Origin: Jannaschia helgolandensis
GTDB taxonomy: Bacteria > Pseudomonadota > Alphaproteobacteria > Rhodobacterales > Rhodobacteraceae
Length of the DNA stretch: 57,092 bases
Direction of reading: 5' to 3'
NCBI RefSeq assembly: GCF_900109285.1
Contig: NZ_FNZQ01000010.1
Span: 1-57,092, forward strand
The notes under the pieces were generated by a model. The model was not told the DNA's origin. It did not search any database and saw only the letters and a list, made by a program, of their open reading frames with translations. A program made the position numbers and the translations under genes. Below, piece after piece: positions 25,902 to 35,422 of the stretch (within the stretch, counting starts at the first letter, position 1; each line of letters begins with the position of its first letter).

Positions 25902-26147
25902 CTACATTACATAACTAACCTTATTGCGCTCTTGCGCGCATTCGAATCCGTGTTGGGCGTGGCCAGGGATGCCTGAAATGTCCTTCCGCAGAGAAGCCAC
26001 AGTTGCTTCGCGCTGCAGCGCAGCACGTCAATTATGCCAATTAATTAGGCAAAGCCCAAAATCAACGCGGTTGGCGCGGCTGTAACCTTGCGCTTCGGAC
26101 GTGCCGGTCAAGGGGATGTGACTGTCTTGAACACCGGGGGATCCGAA
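25902..26147. promoter_or_regulatory. Intergenic region upstream of urtA
   Basis: Contains a partial palindrome TGCCAATTAATTAGGCA (26035-26051), a possible regulator site for the urea transporter. No gene seen. A nitrogen-control site would be expected here, but I could not identify one with confidence. Confidence 0.35.
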
Positions 26148-27434
26148 ATGACCATGACACGCCTGACCACATTAACCCTTCTGCCAATGCTCGCATCGCT
26201 GCCAGCCGCCGCACAGCAAGTCGATTGCCCGATCAAGGTGGGTGTCCTGCACTCCCTGTCCGGCACGATGGCGATTTCCGAGACGACGTTGAAGGACACC
26301 GTCGAGATGCTGGTCTCGCAGCAGAACGAGAAAGGCGGCTTGCTGGGCTGCGACGTCGAAGCGGTCGTCGTCGACCCCGCGTCCGACTGGCCGCTGTTTG
26401 CCGAAAAGGCGCGCGAATTGCTGACCGTGGAAAAAGTCGACGTCATCTTCGGCTCATGGACTTCGGTCAGCCGGAAATCCGTCCTGCCGGTGCTGGAGGA
26501 ACTCAACGGTCTGATGTTCTATCCGGTCCAGTACGAGGGTGAGGAATCGTCCAGGAATGTCTTCTACACCGGCGCTGCACCCAATCAGCAGGCGATCCCG
26601 GCGGTCGATTATTTCCTCGAGGAACTGGGTGTTGAACGATTTGCCCTGCTGGGCACGGATTACGTCTATCCGCGCACCACGAACAACATCCTGGAAGCCT
26701 ATCTGAAATCGAAGGGCATCGCCGAGGAAGATATCTTCATCAACTACACGCCATTCGGGCACAGCGACTGGGCGACCATCGTTGGCGACGTTGTGGAAAT
26801 GTCGGAAGACGGCCGCCAGGTCGGGGTGATCTCCACCATCAACGGCGACGCCAACATTGGCTTCTACAAGGAACTGGCAGCCGCCGAAGTATCCGCCGAC
26901 GATATCCCTGTCGTGGCCTTTTCAGTCGGTGAGGAGGAATTGTCCGGTCTGGATACTTCCAATCTGGAAGGGCACCTGGCTGCCTGGAATTACTTCATGA
27001 CCGCCGATACGCCTGAAAATGCCGCTTTCATCAAGGGATGGCGCGATTTCATCGGTGACGACAGCCGTGTGACGAACGACCCGATGGAAGCGCATTACAT
27101 CGGCTTCAACATGTGGGTGAACGCGGTTGAGGACGCAGGCACGACCGATGTCGATGCCGTTCGCGAGGCGATGTATGGCCAGACTTTCCCGAATCTGACC
27201 GGCGGCGTCGCCGAGATGCTGCCGAACAACCACCTGACCAAGCCCGTCCTGATCGGTGAAATCCGCGCAGATGGTCAATTCGACATCATCAGCCAGACCG
27301 AGCCGGTGCCCGGCGATGCCTGGACCGATTATCTGACCGAAAGTGCCAAGCTGAAGTCAGATTGGCCCGGTCTGGGGTGTGGAATGTATAACACCGAGAC
27401 TGAAAGCTGCGTGCAAATTCAGTCGAACTACTGA
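26148..27434 (+). CDS. urtA: Urea ABC transporter substrate-binding protein
   Basis: About 428 residues. Signal peptide ending near SLPAAAQQ, then the UrtA core: IKVGVLHSLSGTMAISET, FGSWTSVSRKSVLPV, NGLMFYPVQYEGEESS, and YFLEELGVERFALLGTDYVYP. The family binds urea (some amide binders are related). ATG at 26148 gives the signal peptide; the longer frame does not. First gene of the urt operon. Confidence 0.93.
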   Translation: MTMTRLTTLTLLPMLASLPAAAQQVDCPIKVGVLHSLSGTMAISETTLKDTVEMLVSQQNEKGGLLGCDVEAVVVDPASDWPLFAEKARELLTVEKVDVIFGSWTSVSRKSVLPVLEELNGLMFYPVQYEGEESSRNVFYTGAAPNQQAIPAVDYFLEELGVERFALLGTDYVYPRTTNNILEAYLKSKGIAEEDIFINYTPFGHSDWATIVGDVVEMSEDGRQVGVISTINGDANIGFYKELAAAEVSADDIPVVAFSVGEEELSGLDTSNLEGHLAAWNYFMTADTPENAAFIKGWRDFIGDDSRVTNDPMEAHYIGFNMWVNAVEDAGTTDVDAVREAMYGQTFPNLTGGVAEMLPNNHLTKPVLIGEIRADGQFDIISQTEPVPGDAWTDYLTESAKLKSDWPGLGCGMYNTETESCVQIQSNY

Positions 27435-27451
27435 TCTTAGCAGTCTCTAAC

Positions 27452-27482
27452 GCGCCGATTCCGAGGTTTTCGGAGTCGGCGC
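27452..27482 (+). terminator. Stem-loop between urtA and urtB
   Basis: Thirteen-base arms GCGCCGATTCCGA and TCGGAGTCGGCGC with one G-T pair and a five-base loop GGTTT. No T-run follows. It likely attenuates or protects the mRNA so that UrtA is made in excess, and it abuts the upstream ATG at 27483. Confidence 0.68.
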
Positions 27483-27509
27483 ATGACCATTCCCACCGAA
27501 AGACCCGCC

Positions 27510-29456
27510 ATGACTTTCGCCCGCCTGCTGCGTTGTTTCCTGACCTGCGTCTGCCTTGCCCTGCCTGCCGCGGCACAGGACGCCGGAGTTCAGGTCTTGC
27601 TCCAGACCTATTCTGACCAGATCGCCAAGCCATCGCGGCAGACGATTCAGCCGGTGCTGGATGCTCTTACAAGCAGTGGTATTCCGACAATGCCCGATTT
27701 CCTCGAGGCCTGGGCCGACAAGCGGGTCGTACAGCGCGATGCTGACGGGGCGTTCTTTTATGGCAAACGCGAGGGCGATACATGGGTCTTGCAGTCGGTG
27801 GAAGACGGCGCCGATGCCGGAACTGCCGCCCGCCGTGACGTCTCAGAATTGAAACCCAATGCAGGTGTGCGCCGCCTGATCGCCACGGCCCTCGTCCAGT
27901 TTCAGTTGAACGATCCCGATCCGGCCCGCCGCCTTGCCGCGCTCGACAGTCTGTCGCGCAGCCCATCCGCCAAATTGCTCGGCCCCTTGCGCGCCTCGAT
28001 CGAGGCCGAAGACGTTCCGGCCATCCGCGCCCGCAAAATCGCGCTGGACCGCTTGATCGCAGTGCAGTTCGGAACCGACGTCGAGACCCGCCTTGCGGCC
28101 ATCGACTGGATGTCAGACCAGTTGTCGCTGGAGGCCAGGGCCGCGCTGAATAGATTGCTGGCTACGGAACTGATCGTTGGAAGCCCGCCCGAGAATGCCA
28201 ATGTCGCCCGTGTCTTGAGCGTCGGAAAGGACATCAGTCAGACCGATGCGCTGGCGCTTCTGGCAGCGGCTGACATCCTGCCTCCAGATGTCAGTCGGGC
28301 AGATCGCGACGCCGCGCTGATCGCCGCCATTGCCGACGAACACGTCGCGGGCACGCCGGTCGCCACGTTGAATACCGAAGCCGCGCGCTGGACCGCCTAT
28401 GAAACCCTGGCCATTGCCGGACAGGCACCGCCGCGACCGGCCCAGAACGCGGTGGCGACCCTGTTGGAGAGGAACCCGATCACCGAAATCTATGACGAGC
28501 CGGACCCGATCCTGACCGCCGCCGCCGCTGCCGCGCTGGCCGAAGTCGAAGCCCGCGTCGCCCGCGCGCAAGCCTTCGATCTGGCGCTGGACGCCCTATC
28601 GCTTGCTTCGATCTATTTCCTTGCCGCCATCGGACTCGCCATCACCTTCGGTGTGATGGGCGTCATCAACATGGCGCATGGGGAATTCATCATGATGGGT
28701 GCCTATACCGGTTATGTCGTGCAACAGATCATCCCGGACAAGACCCTGTCGCTGATGGTTGCGCTGCCTCTGGCCTTCGCCGTGGCGGCTGCCGCAGGGG
28801 TCGCGCTGGAACGTCTGGTGATCCGCCATCTGGCGCACCGCCCGTTAGAGACATTGCTGGCGACCTTCGGCATTTCCGTCGCCCTGCAGCAGATTGTGAA
28901 GAACGTCTTCGGCACGCAGGCCGTGCCCCTGACCTCGCCCGATTGGCTGGCGGGCGCCTGGGTGCTGAACGATGTGGTCGGAATCAGCTATATCCGCATT
29001 GGAATATTCATGCTGGCCACCATGTTTCTGGCACTGCTGGTTTATATCCTGCGCCGCACGCGTCTGGGGCTGGAGGTGCGGGCCGTGACGCAGAACCCCG
29101 GTATGGCCGCGTCGCTTGGCATCGACCCCGACCGCGTCGGCATGGCGACGTTTGCCCTTGGCTCCGGTATCGCCGGTGTGGCCGGTGTAGCGATTGGATT
29201 GTTCGCGCAGGTCACTTCGGAAATGGGTGCGGGTTATATCGTGCAAAGCTTCATGACGGTCGTCGTCGGCGGTGTCGGCAGCGTTTTCGGCACGCTGGCG
29301 GGCGCAGGCTTGATCGGCGGTCTGCAAAAGGGGATCGAGTGGCTGAACCCGTCGAACACCCTGGCGGCGCAGACCTACATGATCCTGTTCATCATCCTGT
29401 TCATTCAGTTCCGCCCGCGTGGCATCGTCGCTCAGAAGGGCAGGTTCGCGCAATGA
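27510..29456 (+). CDS. urtB: Urea ABC transporter permease UrtB
   Basis: About 648 residues. A signal-peptide-like N-terminus, then a soluble region of roughly 330 residues with helical repeats, then the LivH-like membrane domain beginning near LALDALSLASIYFLAAIGLAI and containing GVINMAHGEFIMMGAY. The long soluble extension is a known UrtB form. ATG at 27510 is preferred because 27483 abuts the hairpin; both are possible. It overlaps urtC. Confidence 0.9.
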   Translation: MTFARLLRCFLTCVCLALPAAAQDAGVQVLLQTYSDQIAKPSRQTIQPVLDALTSSGIPTMPDFLEAWADKRVVQRDADGAFFYGKREGDTWVLQSVEDGADAGTAARRDVSELKPNAGVRRLIATALVQFQLNDPDPARRLAALDSLSRSPSAKLLGPLRASIEAEDVPAIRARKIALDRLIAVQFGTDVETRLAAIDWMSDQLSLEARAALNRLLATELIVGSPPENANVARVLSVGKDISQTDALALLAAADILPPDVSRADRDAALIAAIADEHVAGTPVATLNTEAARWTAYETLAIAGQAPPRPAQNAVATLLERNPITEIYDEPDPILTAAAAAALAEVEARVARAQAFDLALDALSLASIYFLAAIGLAITFGVMGVINMAHGEFIMMGAYTGYVVQQIIPDKTLSLMVALPLAFAVAAAAGVALERLVIRHLAHRPLETLLATFGISVALQQIVKNVFGTQAVPLTSPDWLAGAWVLNDVVGISYIRIGIFMLATMFLALLVYILRRTRLGLEVRAVTQNPGMAASLGIDPDRVGMATFALGSGIAGVAGVAIGLFAQVTSEMGAGYIVQSFMTVVVGGVGSVFGTLAGAGLIGGLQKGIEWLNPSNTLAAQTYMILFIILFIQFRPRGIVAQKGRFAQ

Positions 29457-30658
29457 TACTTCGCAAACCCTCGGTCCTGATCTTTCTGTCGGCGCTGGCC
29501 TTGGTGACCATCGTGACGACGCTGATGGCACAGGCGGGCCTCGTCTCGACGTCTTTCGTGAAACTGCTGGGCAAGACCCTATGCCTCGCCATTGCGGCCC
29601 TTGCGATGGATCTCGTCTGGGGCTTCACCGGCATTCTCAGCCTCGGGCATTTCGCCTTCTTCGGGATCGGCGGATATGCCATCGGCATGTGGCTGATGTG
29701 GGACCGGACGGAGAATATCGTCATGCCGTCCCTGACTGGCGGACCCCTGCCCCCGACCCCGTTTCAAATCGAGGAGGCCATCGGCACGCAGATCTTCGGC
29801 GTTGTCGGATCGTCTGACGTGCCATGGCTCTGGTCGCTGGCCGGGTCACTGCCGCTGCAACTGGCCGCCGCTGTGCTGGTTCCCGGTCTGATCGCCCTGA
29901 TCTTCGGTTGGCTGGCCTTTCGCAGCCGCGTCACCGGCGTCTATCTGTCGATCCTGACGCAGGCAGGCACGTTGGCCCTGTCACTCTGGCTGTTCCAGAA
30001 CGACAGCGGCTTGCGCGGCAACAACGGATTGTCGGGCCTGCAAAACATTCCGGGCCTGCGCGACGTGGCGCAATCGGTGGTTTCGCTATGGTTCCTCTGG
30101 GCCTCTGCAATCGCATTGGCGCTGGCCTATCTGATCGCCGCCTGGACCGTCTCGGGCCGCTTCGGCAGCGTCTTGCGCGGCATCCGCGACGACGAGGCGA
30201 GGGTCCGGTTCCTGGGCTATGAGGTCGAGCATTACAAGCTGGCCGTCTTCACCGGCACCGCCATGGTCACCGGACTTGCGGGGGCGCTTTACTATCCTCA
30301 GGCGGGTATCGTGAACCCGGCAGAAATTGCGCCCATCGCATCGATCTATCTAGCGGTCTGGGTTGCGATCGGGGGGCGCGGGCGACTGTATGGCGCGGTG
30401 ATCGGTGCGGCGGTCGTCTCGCTGGCGTCAAGCTGGTTCACCGGCGGTGGCGCGCCCGCCATCAATCTGGGGTTCTACGTTATCAAATGGACAGACTGGT
30501 GGCTGGTCCTGCTGGGGTTTTCCTTCGTGCTGGTCACGCTGTTTGCCCCCAAGGGGCTGGGTGGTCTGGTTGACCTCTGGACCGGACGGAGGGCGCGCGG
30601 CATCGGACCGCTCGGCCCCGATCAGGGCAGCCTGCGCGGCAAGGAGGAAGTGGCATGA
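29453..30658 (+). CDS. urtC: Urea ABC transporter permease UrtC
   Basis: About 401 residues, LivM-like permease with multiple membrane spans. Segments include LVWGFTGILSLGHFAFFGIGGYAIG, NDSGLRGNNGLSGLQ and VWVAIGGRGRLYGA. ATG overlaps the urtB stop (ATGA), and its own stop overlaps urtD. Confidence 0.92.
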   Translation: MILRKPSVLIFLSALALVTIVTTLMAQAGLVSTSFVKLLGKTLCLAIAALAMDLVWGFTGILSLGHFAFFGIGGYAIGMWLMWDRTENIVMPSLTGGPLPPTPFQIEEAIGTQIFGVVGSSDVPWLWSLAGSLPLQLAAAVLVPGLIALIFGWLAFRSRVTGVYLSILTQAGTLALSLWLFQNDSGLRGNNGLSGLQNIPGLRDVAQSVVSLWFLWASAIALALAYLIAAWTVSGRFGSVLRGIRDDEARVRFLGYEVEHYKLAVFTGTAMVTGLAGALYYPQAGIVNPAEIAPIASIYLAVWVAIGGRGRLYGAVIGAAVVSLASSWFTGGGAPAINLGFYVIKWTDWWLVLLGFSFVLVTLFAPKGLGGLVDLWTGRRARGIGPLGPDQGSLRGKEEVA

Positions 30659-31401
30659 GTGCTCTTCTGGAAGTCTCCGGCGTCAGCAAATCCTTCGATG
30701 GGTTCAAGGCCATCGACAACCTGAGCTTTTCCATTGGAGAAGTGGAATTACGCGCGGTGATCGGGCCGAACGGTGCCGGTAAAACCACCTTTATGGATCT
30801 GGTAACCGGCAAGACCCGACCCGATTCCGGCACCATTCGCTATGGCTCGCTGTCCCGGTCCCTGACGGGCATGTCAGAAGCCCGGATCGCGCAGGCCGGG
30901 ATCGGGCGCAAGTTTCAGAAACCCACGGTGTTCGAGGATCAGACCGTGGTCGAGAACCTGGTGATGGCCCTGAAATCACCGCGCAACCCGTTTTCGGTTC
31001 TGATCCGCCGCCCACCGCAACGCGACCGCGCCGCCACCCTTGCCGAACAGATCGGCCTGGACGATGCGCTGGATCGCCGTGCCGGTGAGTTGAGCCATGG
31101 ACAAAAGCAATGGCTGGAGATCGGAATGCTGCTGGCGCAGGAACCGCGCGTCCTGCTGGTCGATGAACCGGCAGCAGGCATGACGACGGCCGAGCGCGAA
31201 AAGACCACCCAGATGCTTGTCGACGCCGCCCGCACACGTGCCGTCGTGGTGATCGAACACGACATGGATTTCGTGCGTCGCCTGAATTGCCGCGTCACCG
31301 TCCTGCACGAAGGCTGTGTTCTGGCTGAAGGGCCGCTGGACCACGTCTGTGCCGATCCGCGCGTGATCGACGTCTATCTGGGGCGCGACGACGATGCCTG
31401 A
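30655..31401 (+). CDS. urtD: Urea ABC transporter ATP-binding protein UrtD
   Basis: About 248 residues, LivG-type ATPase. Walker A GPNGAGKTT, signature LSHGQKQWLE and Walker B VLLVDEPAAGM. Overlaps urtC and urtE. Confidence 0.93.
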   Translation: MSALLEVSGVSKSFDGFKAIDNLSFSIGEVELRAVIGPNGAGKTTFMDLVTGKTRPDSGTIRYGSLSRSLTGMSEARIAQAGIGRKFQKPTVFEDQTVVENLVMALKSPRNPFSVLIRRPPQRDRAATLAEQIGLDDALDRRAGELSHGQKQWLEIGMLLAQEPRVLLVDEPAAGMTTAEREKTTQMLVDAARTRAVVVIEHDMDFVRRLNCRVTVLHEGCVLAEGPLDHVCADPRVIDVYLGRDDDA

Positions 31402-32098
31402 TCCGCAAGGTTTGAGCGCCAGAAACGTAACGCTGGATTATGCCGGCAGCCGCATTTTACATGGCATCGACCTGCATGCTGCAAGGGGCCAGATCACCTG
31501 TGTGATGGGGCTGAACGGAACGGGAAAAACGTCTCTGTTAAAGGCGCTGGCGGGACGGCATCCCATGGGCGGAACGGTGACGTTGAACGGCGAGACGCTG
31601 CCGCCGGGCGCACGCGACAGGGCGCTTGCGGGCATCGCCTATGTGCCGCAGGGGCGTGAGATCTTCCCTGCTTTGACCGTCGCCGAAAATCTGGAGGTCG
31701 GGTTCGCCTGCCTGGCCCGGTCTGATCGCCGCGTTCCGCCGGACATCTTCGAGCTGTTTCCTGTGCTGTCCGAGATGCGGGCCCGTCGCGGCGGCGACCT
31801 GTCGGGGGGACAGCAACAGCAGTTGGCAATCGCCCGCGCACTTGTGACGCGTCCGAAAGTCCTGCTGCTTGATGAGCCGACCGAGGGCATCCAGCCCAAT
31901 ATCATCGCCCAGATCGGTCGCGTGATCGCCGGACTGCGCGACCGGGGCGACATGGCCATCGTACTTGTCGAACAACGCTTCGATTTTGCCTGGGGATTGG
32001 CCGACCGCCTGATCGCCCTGCGACGTGGCAAAGTCATTCGAGACGTGCCGCAGGTCGAGGCAGACCGGGCTGCCATGTTGACGGACGTCTCGGTCTAA
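31394..32098 (+). CDS. urtE: Urea ABC transporter ATP-binding protein UrtE
   Basis: About 234 residues, LivF-type ATPase. Walker A GLNGTGKTS, signature LSGGQQQQLAIARAL and Walker B VLLLDEPTEGIQP. ATG lies eight bases inside urtD. Last gene of the operon; no urease or accessory gene follows. Confidence 0.93.
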   Translation: MPDPQGLSARNVTLDYAGSRILHGIDLHAARGQITCVMGLNGTGKTSLLKALAGRHPMGGTVTLNGETLPPGARDRALAGIAYVPQGREIFPALTVAENLEVGFACLARSDRRVPPDIFELFPVLSEMRARRGGDLSGGQQQQLAIARALVTRPKVLLLDEPTEGIQPNIIAQIGRVIAGLRDRGDMAIVLVEQRFDFAWGLADRLIALRRGKVIRDVPQVEADRAAMLTDVSV

Positions 32099-32150
32099 AC
32101 CGCAGGCTGACAACCCGGACGGCATAAATCTGCTGCTATGTCATATATTA

Positions 32151-32178
32151 TTGACGCGAGTCAGTCAGCTACTATGAC
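32151..32178 (+). promoter_or_regulatory. Possible sigma-70 promoter of the heme oxygenase / phytochrome pair
   Basis: TTGACG (32151) and TATGAC (32173) are 16 bases apart in the gap after urtE. A weak match, but the only one seen upstream of 32215. Confidence 0.35.
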
Positions 32179-32214
32179 GACAGGGCACACACCGCCTTAA
32201 GAGCCTATTGACCC

Positions 32215-32772
32215 TTGGTCACTGAAACCCTTCGATCCCGTCTTCGCGAGGAGACCCGGCCAGCGCATGATGCTGTCGATGCCCTGTTCGCCCGATGCGA
32301 CTTGGGCACCTACAGTGGGCTGCGCATTTTTCTGGCGTCGCATCGGGATGCGCTGACCGCGTTTCTCTGGGCCTGTCCTGACCCGGACTTGATACCGCGC
32401 ATAGATGATGCGCTGGCAGATCTGGCATCCGATCTGAGGGCACTGGAGGGTTGCTGCCCGGCCATTTTGATCGCTGCTCCCATTCAGGACGATGCGTTGG
32501 CGCAAGCCTATCTGTGGCATGGCTCCCGTCTTGGAACACAGGTTCTGGCGCGTCGCTTTCAAAGCGCCTGGGCCGGATCGCCCCCAGATGCCGGGCGTTA
32601 TCTGAACCATGCGCCTGATCCTGCCGCGTGGCGCGATCTCAGTGAGCGTTTGACGGCCCTACCGGCACGCGGCGTTGCCGCCGACAGAACGGTGGCTGCG
32701 GCAATCGCCTGGTTTGCCTTGTTCGCCGCTGCTGCCAGGCATCACCTGACAGGAGCGACGCTTGATGCCTGA
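32215..32772 (+). CDS. bphO: Biliverdin-producing heme oxygenase
   Basis: About 185 residues. It opens heme to give biliverdin, the chromophore of the adjacent phytochrome. The likely proximal heme ligand is His18 in TRPAHDAVD. The frame has a stop directly before codon TTG at 32215, so TTG is the first possible start. It overlaps the phytochrome gene by eight bases, a pairing common for bacteriophytochromes. Similarity is moderate; context is strong. Confidence 0.82.
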   Translation: MVTETLRSRLREETRPAHDAVDALFARCDLGTYSGLRIFLASHRDALTAFLWACPDPDLIPRIDDALADLASDLRALEGCCPAILIAAPIQDDALAQAYLWHGSRLGTQVLARRFQSAWAGSPPDAGRYLNHAPDPAAWRDLSERLTALPARGVAADRTVAAAIAWFALFAAAARHHLTGATLDA

Positions 32773-35341
32773 AGACAAGCTCCCCATAGGGTCCGTCGAT
32801 CTGGACAATTGCGACCGTGAACCGATCCACTTGCTGGGTCAGGTTCAGTCCTATGGAGGACTGATCGCCATGACGCCCGATTGGGTCGTGCAGCATGTTT
32901 CGGCCAATCTCGATACGATACTTGGTCTTGATCCGCATTCGATCATCGGTGAACCGCTGACGGATCATCTGCCTGCGGAGGTTGTCCAGAATTTGAATGC
33001 GCGCATGGACCTGCTCGGTCAGGAGCAGGACAGTATTCGGGTTTTCGGCGTGCAGATCGGCGGGCGAGCGACGGATCTGTCTCTGCATTTGTCAGGCAAG
33101 TTGGTGGTGCTGGAGGTGGAACCGCGCAAGGACGACCGCGATTTGGAGGAAGTGTCGCTGATCCATCCGCTCCTGAGACGCGTGCGCGCCGCGCCGCATG
33201 TCGAGAATGCCGCGCAGGAGGCCGCGCACGCCATCCGCGCGCTGACCGATTTCGGTCGGGTCATGGTCTATCGGTTCGACGACGAAGGATCGGGCACGGT
33301 AATCGCCGAGGCGACTGCCCCGGATGTCGACTCGTTTCTGGGACTGCGGTTTCCGGCCTCGGACATTCCGCAACAGGCGCGCGCGCTGTATACCCGTAAT
33401 CCGATGCGTCTGATTGCCGATGTGGACGCCCAGACCCACCCTATCCTTTCGGCAACCATGGGGTCCGGTGACCCGCTGGACCTGTCGATGTCGGTCACCC
33501 GCGCGGTATCCCCCATCCATCTGGAATATCTGCGCAATATGGGGGTCCGCGCGTCGATGTCAGTGTCGATCATCGACAAGGGCAAGCTTTGGGGTCTGTT
33601 CGCCTGTCATAATCTGGACGGGCCGAAACCCATCGGGCTGGAACGTCGCACGGCAATCGAGATTTTCGCGCAGTTGTTTTCCTATGAGTTGCTGCAAAAG
33701 GAAGCGGATCAGGTGCTGGCACGCAGCACTGAGGCACGTAACCTGCACGATGCGATGATTGCACGGGCGGGCCAGGGCGCCGACTTCACCGAAAATGTCG
33801 ATATCCTGTCGCAGGAAATTTCGGGCGCAATCGACTTCGACGGCATCGCGGTGCTGTCTGATGGGACCTATATCGCCCGCGGACATGCTCCGTCAGAAAC
33901 GGAGTTCGTCGGATTGGTGGACGATCTGATCACCACCGCACCGGGCAAGATATTCTCGACCCATCGCCTGTTTGATAAATACCCGGCCGCGCGTGGATTC
34001 TCACATCCCGCAGCGGGTATTCTTGCCCTGCCGCTTTCGCGGTCACCGCGCGACTATATCGTGCTGTTCCGCCGCGAAGTCGTCGAAACGGTTCACTGGG
34101 CAGGAAAACCCGAAAAGAAGATGGAAACCGGTCCCCTTGGCCCCCGCCTGACGCCGCGCAGCAGCTTTCAGGCGTGGCAACAGCAGGTCGAAGGCAAGAG
34201 TGCGCGCTGGACCAAGGCCGAATTGGCCGTGGCTGAATCGGTTCGCGTGACCCTTCTGGAAGTCGTTCTCAAGATCACCGACGAGGCAAATCACCAGCGG
34301 CAGGGTGCCAGCGAGACGCAGGCCCTTCTGATTGCCGAGCTAAATCATCGGGTCCGCAACATTCTGAACCTGATCCGGAGTCTGGTGCGCCAGACCAGGG
34401 ACACGGCGGGGTCACCGGAGAATTTCGCCATGGTCCTGGATGGCCGGATCGACGCCTTGGCCCGCGCCCACGATCAACTGACCCAGACCGACTGGTCCGC
34501 CAGCTCGGTCCACAAGTTGATTGACGTGGAGTTTGCGGCTTATGGCGGGTCCGAGCGGATCGTGGTCACCGGACCGGACCTCGCGCTGGTACCCGACGCC
34601 TATGCGACGCTGGCCCTTGTATTGCATGAACTGGTCACGAACTCGGCCAAATATGGGGCGCTGTCGGTTCCGGAAGGGCATGTGGCGATGACATTCGCGA
34701 TCGATGATGACGGCGCTTTCATCCTGACCTGGACAGACCGGAACGGCCCCGATGTCAGCCCGCCGACTCGGAAGGGTTTCGGGACGACGATTATCGAGAA
34801 ATCGGTTCCTTTCGAACTCGGGGGAGAAGCCGAGTTGACCTTCCCGTCGGCGGGAATGTCGGCCCGCTTTGTCATACCGGCCCGTCATGTCGGCGATATA
34901 ACCGACGCCCAGATAGCCGAAGTCACACCTACCGACGGGGACAAGGCGGCGGCCGCCGCGGCGCGGACCGAAGGCATCGAAGGCCGTGTGCTTCTGGTCG
35001 AAGATAACATGGTCATCGCGCTCGATGCCGCCGATATTCTCGAAGGCGAAGGCGCCGAAGAGGTTCTGGTCGCCGCCACAGCGCAACAGGCGATGGAACT
35101 GCTGGACGCCAACATCATCGATCTGGCAATTCTGGACATCAACCTCGGACGATCGGCGTCATCGCTGACCGTGGCGGAGGCATTGGTGGAACGGGGCATC
35201 CCGTTCCTGCTGGCCACTGGCTATGGCGAGTCCACGGGTGCGGCGAATGGGTTTCCTCCGGCCCCGGTGCTGAAGAAACCGTATTCTGCCGCCGACCTGA
35301 TTGCAGCGGTTGGCAAGCTGCGAACCGTCAGCGCGGACTGA
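32765..35341 (+). CDS. bphP: Bacteriophytochrome histidine kinase with fused receiver domain
   Basis: About 858 residues. Order: PAS with the biliverdin-attaching Cys16 (DLDNCDREPIHLLGQVQSYG); GAF with the PASDIPQQAR motif (about 145-310); PHY (about 325-505); HWE/HisKA_2 dimerisation domain with His528 (AELNHRVRN); ATPase domain (ELVTNSAKYGAL); and a C-terminal receiver with Asp791 (LAILDINLG). It senses red/far-red light and could phosphorylate its own receiver or another regulator. HWE kinases are the usual inputs to PhyR, whose gene lies about 1.4 kb further on. It uses biliverdin from the overlapping heme oxygenase. Confidence 0.93.
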   Translation: MPEDKLPIGSVDLDNCDREPIHLLGQVQSYGGLIAMTPDWVVQHVSANLDTILGLDPHSIIGEPLTDHLPAEVVQNLNARMDLLGQEQDSIRVFGVQIGGRATDLSLHLSGKLVVLEVEPRKDDRDLEEVSLIHPLLRRVRAAPHVENAAQEAAHAIRALTDFGRVMVYRFDDEGSGTVIAEATAPDVDSFLGLRFPASDIPQQARALYTRNPMRLIADVDAQTHPILSATMGSGDPLDLSMSVTRAVSPIHLEYLRNMGVRASMSVSIIDKGKLWGLFACHNLDGPKPIGLERRTAIEIFAQLFSYELLQKEADQVLARSTEARNLHDAMIARAGQGADFTENVDILSQEISGAIDFDGIAVLSDGTYIARGHAPSETEFVGLVDDLITTAPGKIFSTHRLFDKYPAARGFSHPAAGILALPLSRSPRDYIVLFRREVVETVHWAGKPEKKMETGPLGPRLTPRSSFQAWQQQVEGKSARWTKAELAVAESVRVTLLEVVLKITDEANHQRQGASETQALLIAELNHRVRNILNLIRSLVRQTRDTAGSPENFAMVLDGRIDALARAHDQLTQTDWSASSVHKLIDVEFAAYGGSERIVVTGPDLALVPDAYATLALVLHELVTNSAKYGALSVPEGHVAMTFAIDDDGAFILTWTDRNGPDVSPPTRKGFGTTIIEKSVPFELGGEAELTFPSAGMSARFVIPARHVGDITDAQIAEVTPTDGDKAAAAAARTEGIEGRVLLVEDNMVIALDAADILEGEGAEEVLVAATAQQAMELLDANIIDLAILDINLGRSASSLTVAEALVERGIPFLLATGYGESTGAANGFPPAPVLKKPYSAADLIAAVGKLRTVSAD

Positions 35342-35373
35342 GCGGTAAGTCCCACCTGATCCAATTCAAACTT

Positions 35374-35403
35374 GGCGCGGCCCGAGCTTTCGGGCTCCGC
35401 GCC
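35374..35403 (+). terminator. Hairpin downstream of bphP
   Basis: GGCGCGG pairs with CCGCGCC, continued by CCCG/CGGG after a two-base bulge. No clear T-run follows, so termination may be weak. Confidence 0.55.
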
Positions 35404-35422
35404 TTCCAGGAAATCGCGGCGA

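Noticed and set aside
32140-32157. TGT-N12-ACG upstream of bphO, close to the PpsR motif TGT-N12-ACA
   Set aside because: One core base differs, there is no second copy, and no photosynthesis gene is on the plasmid.
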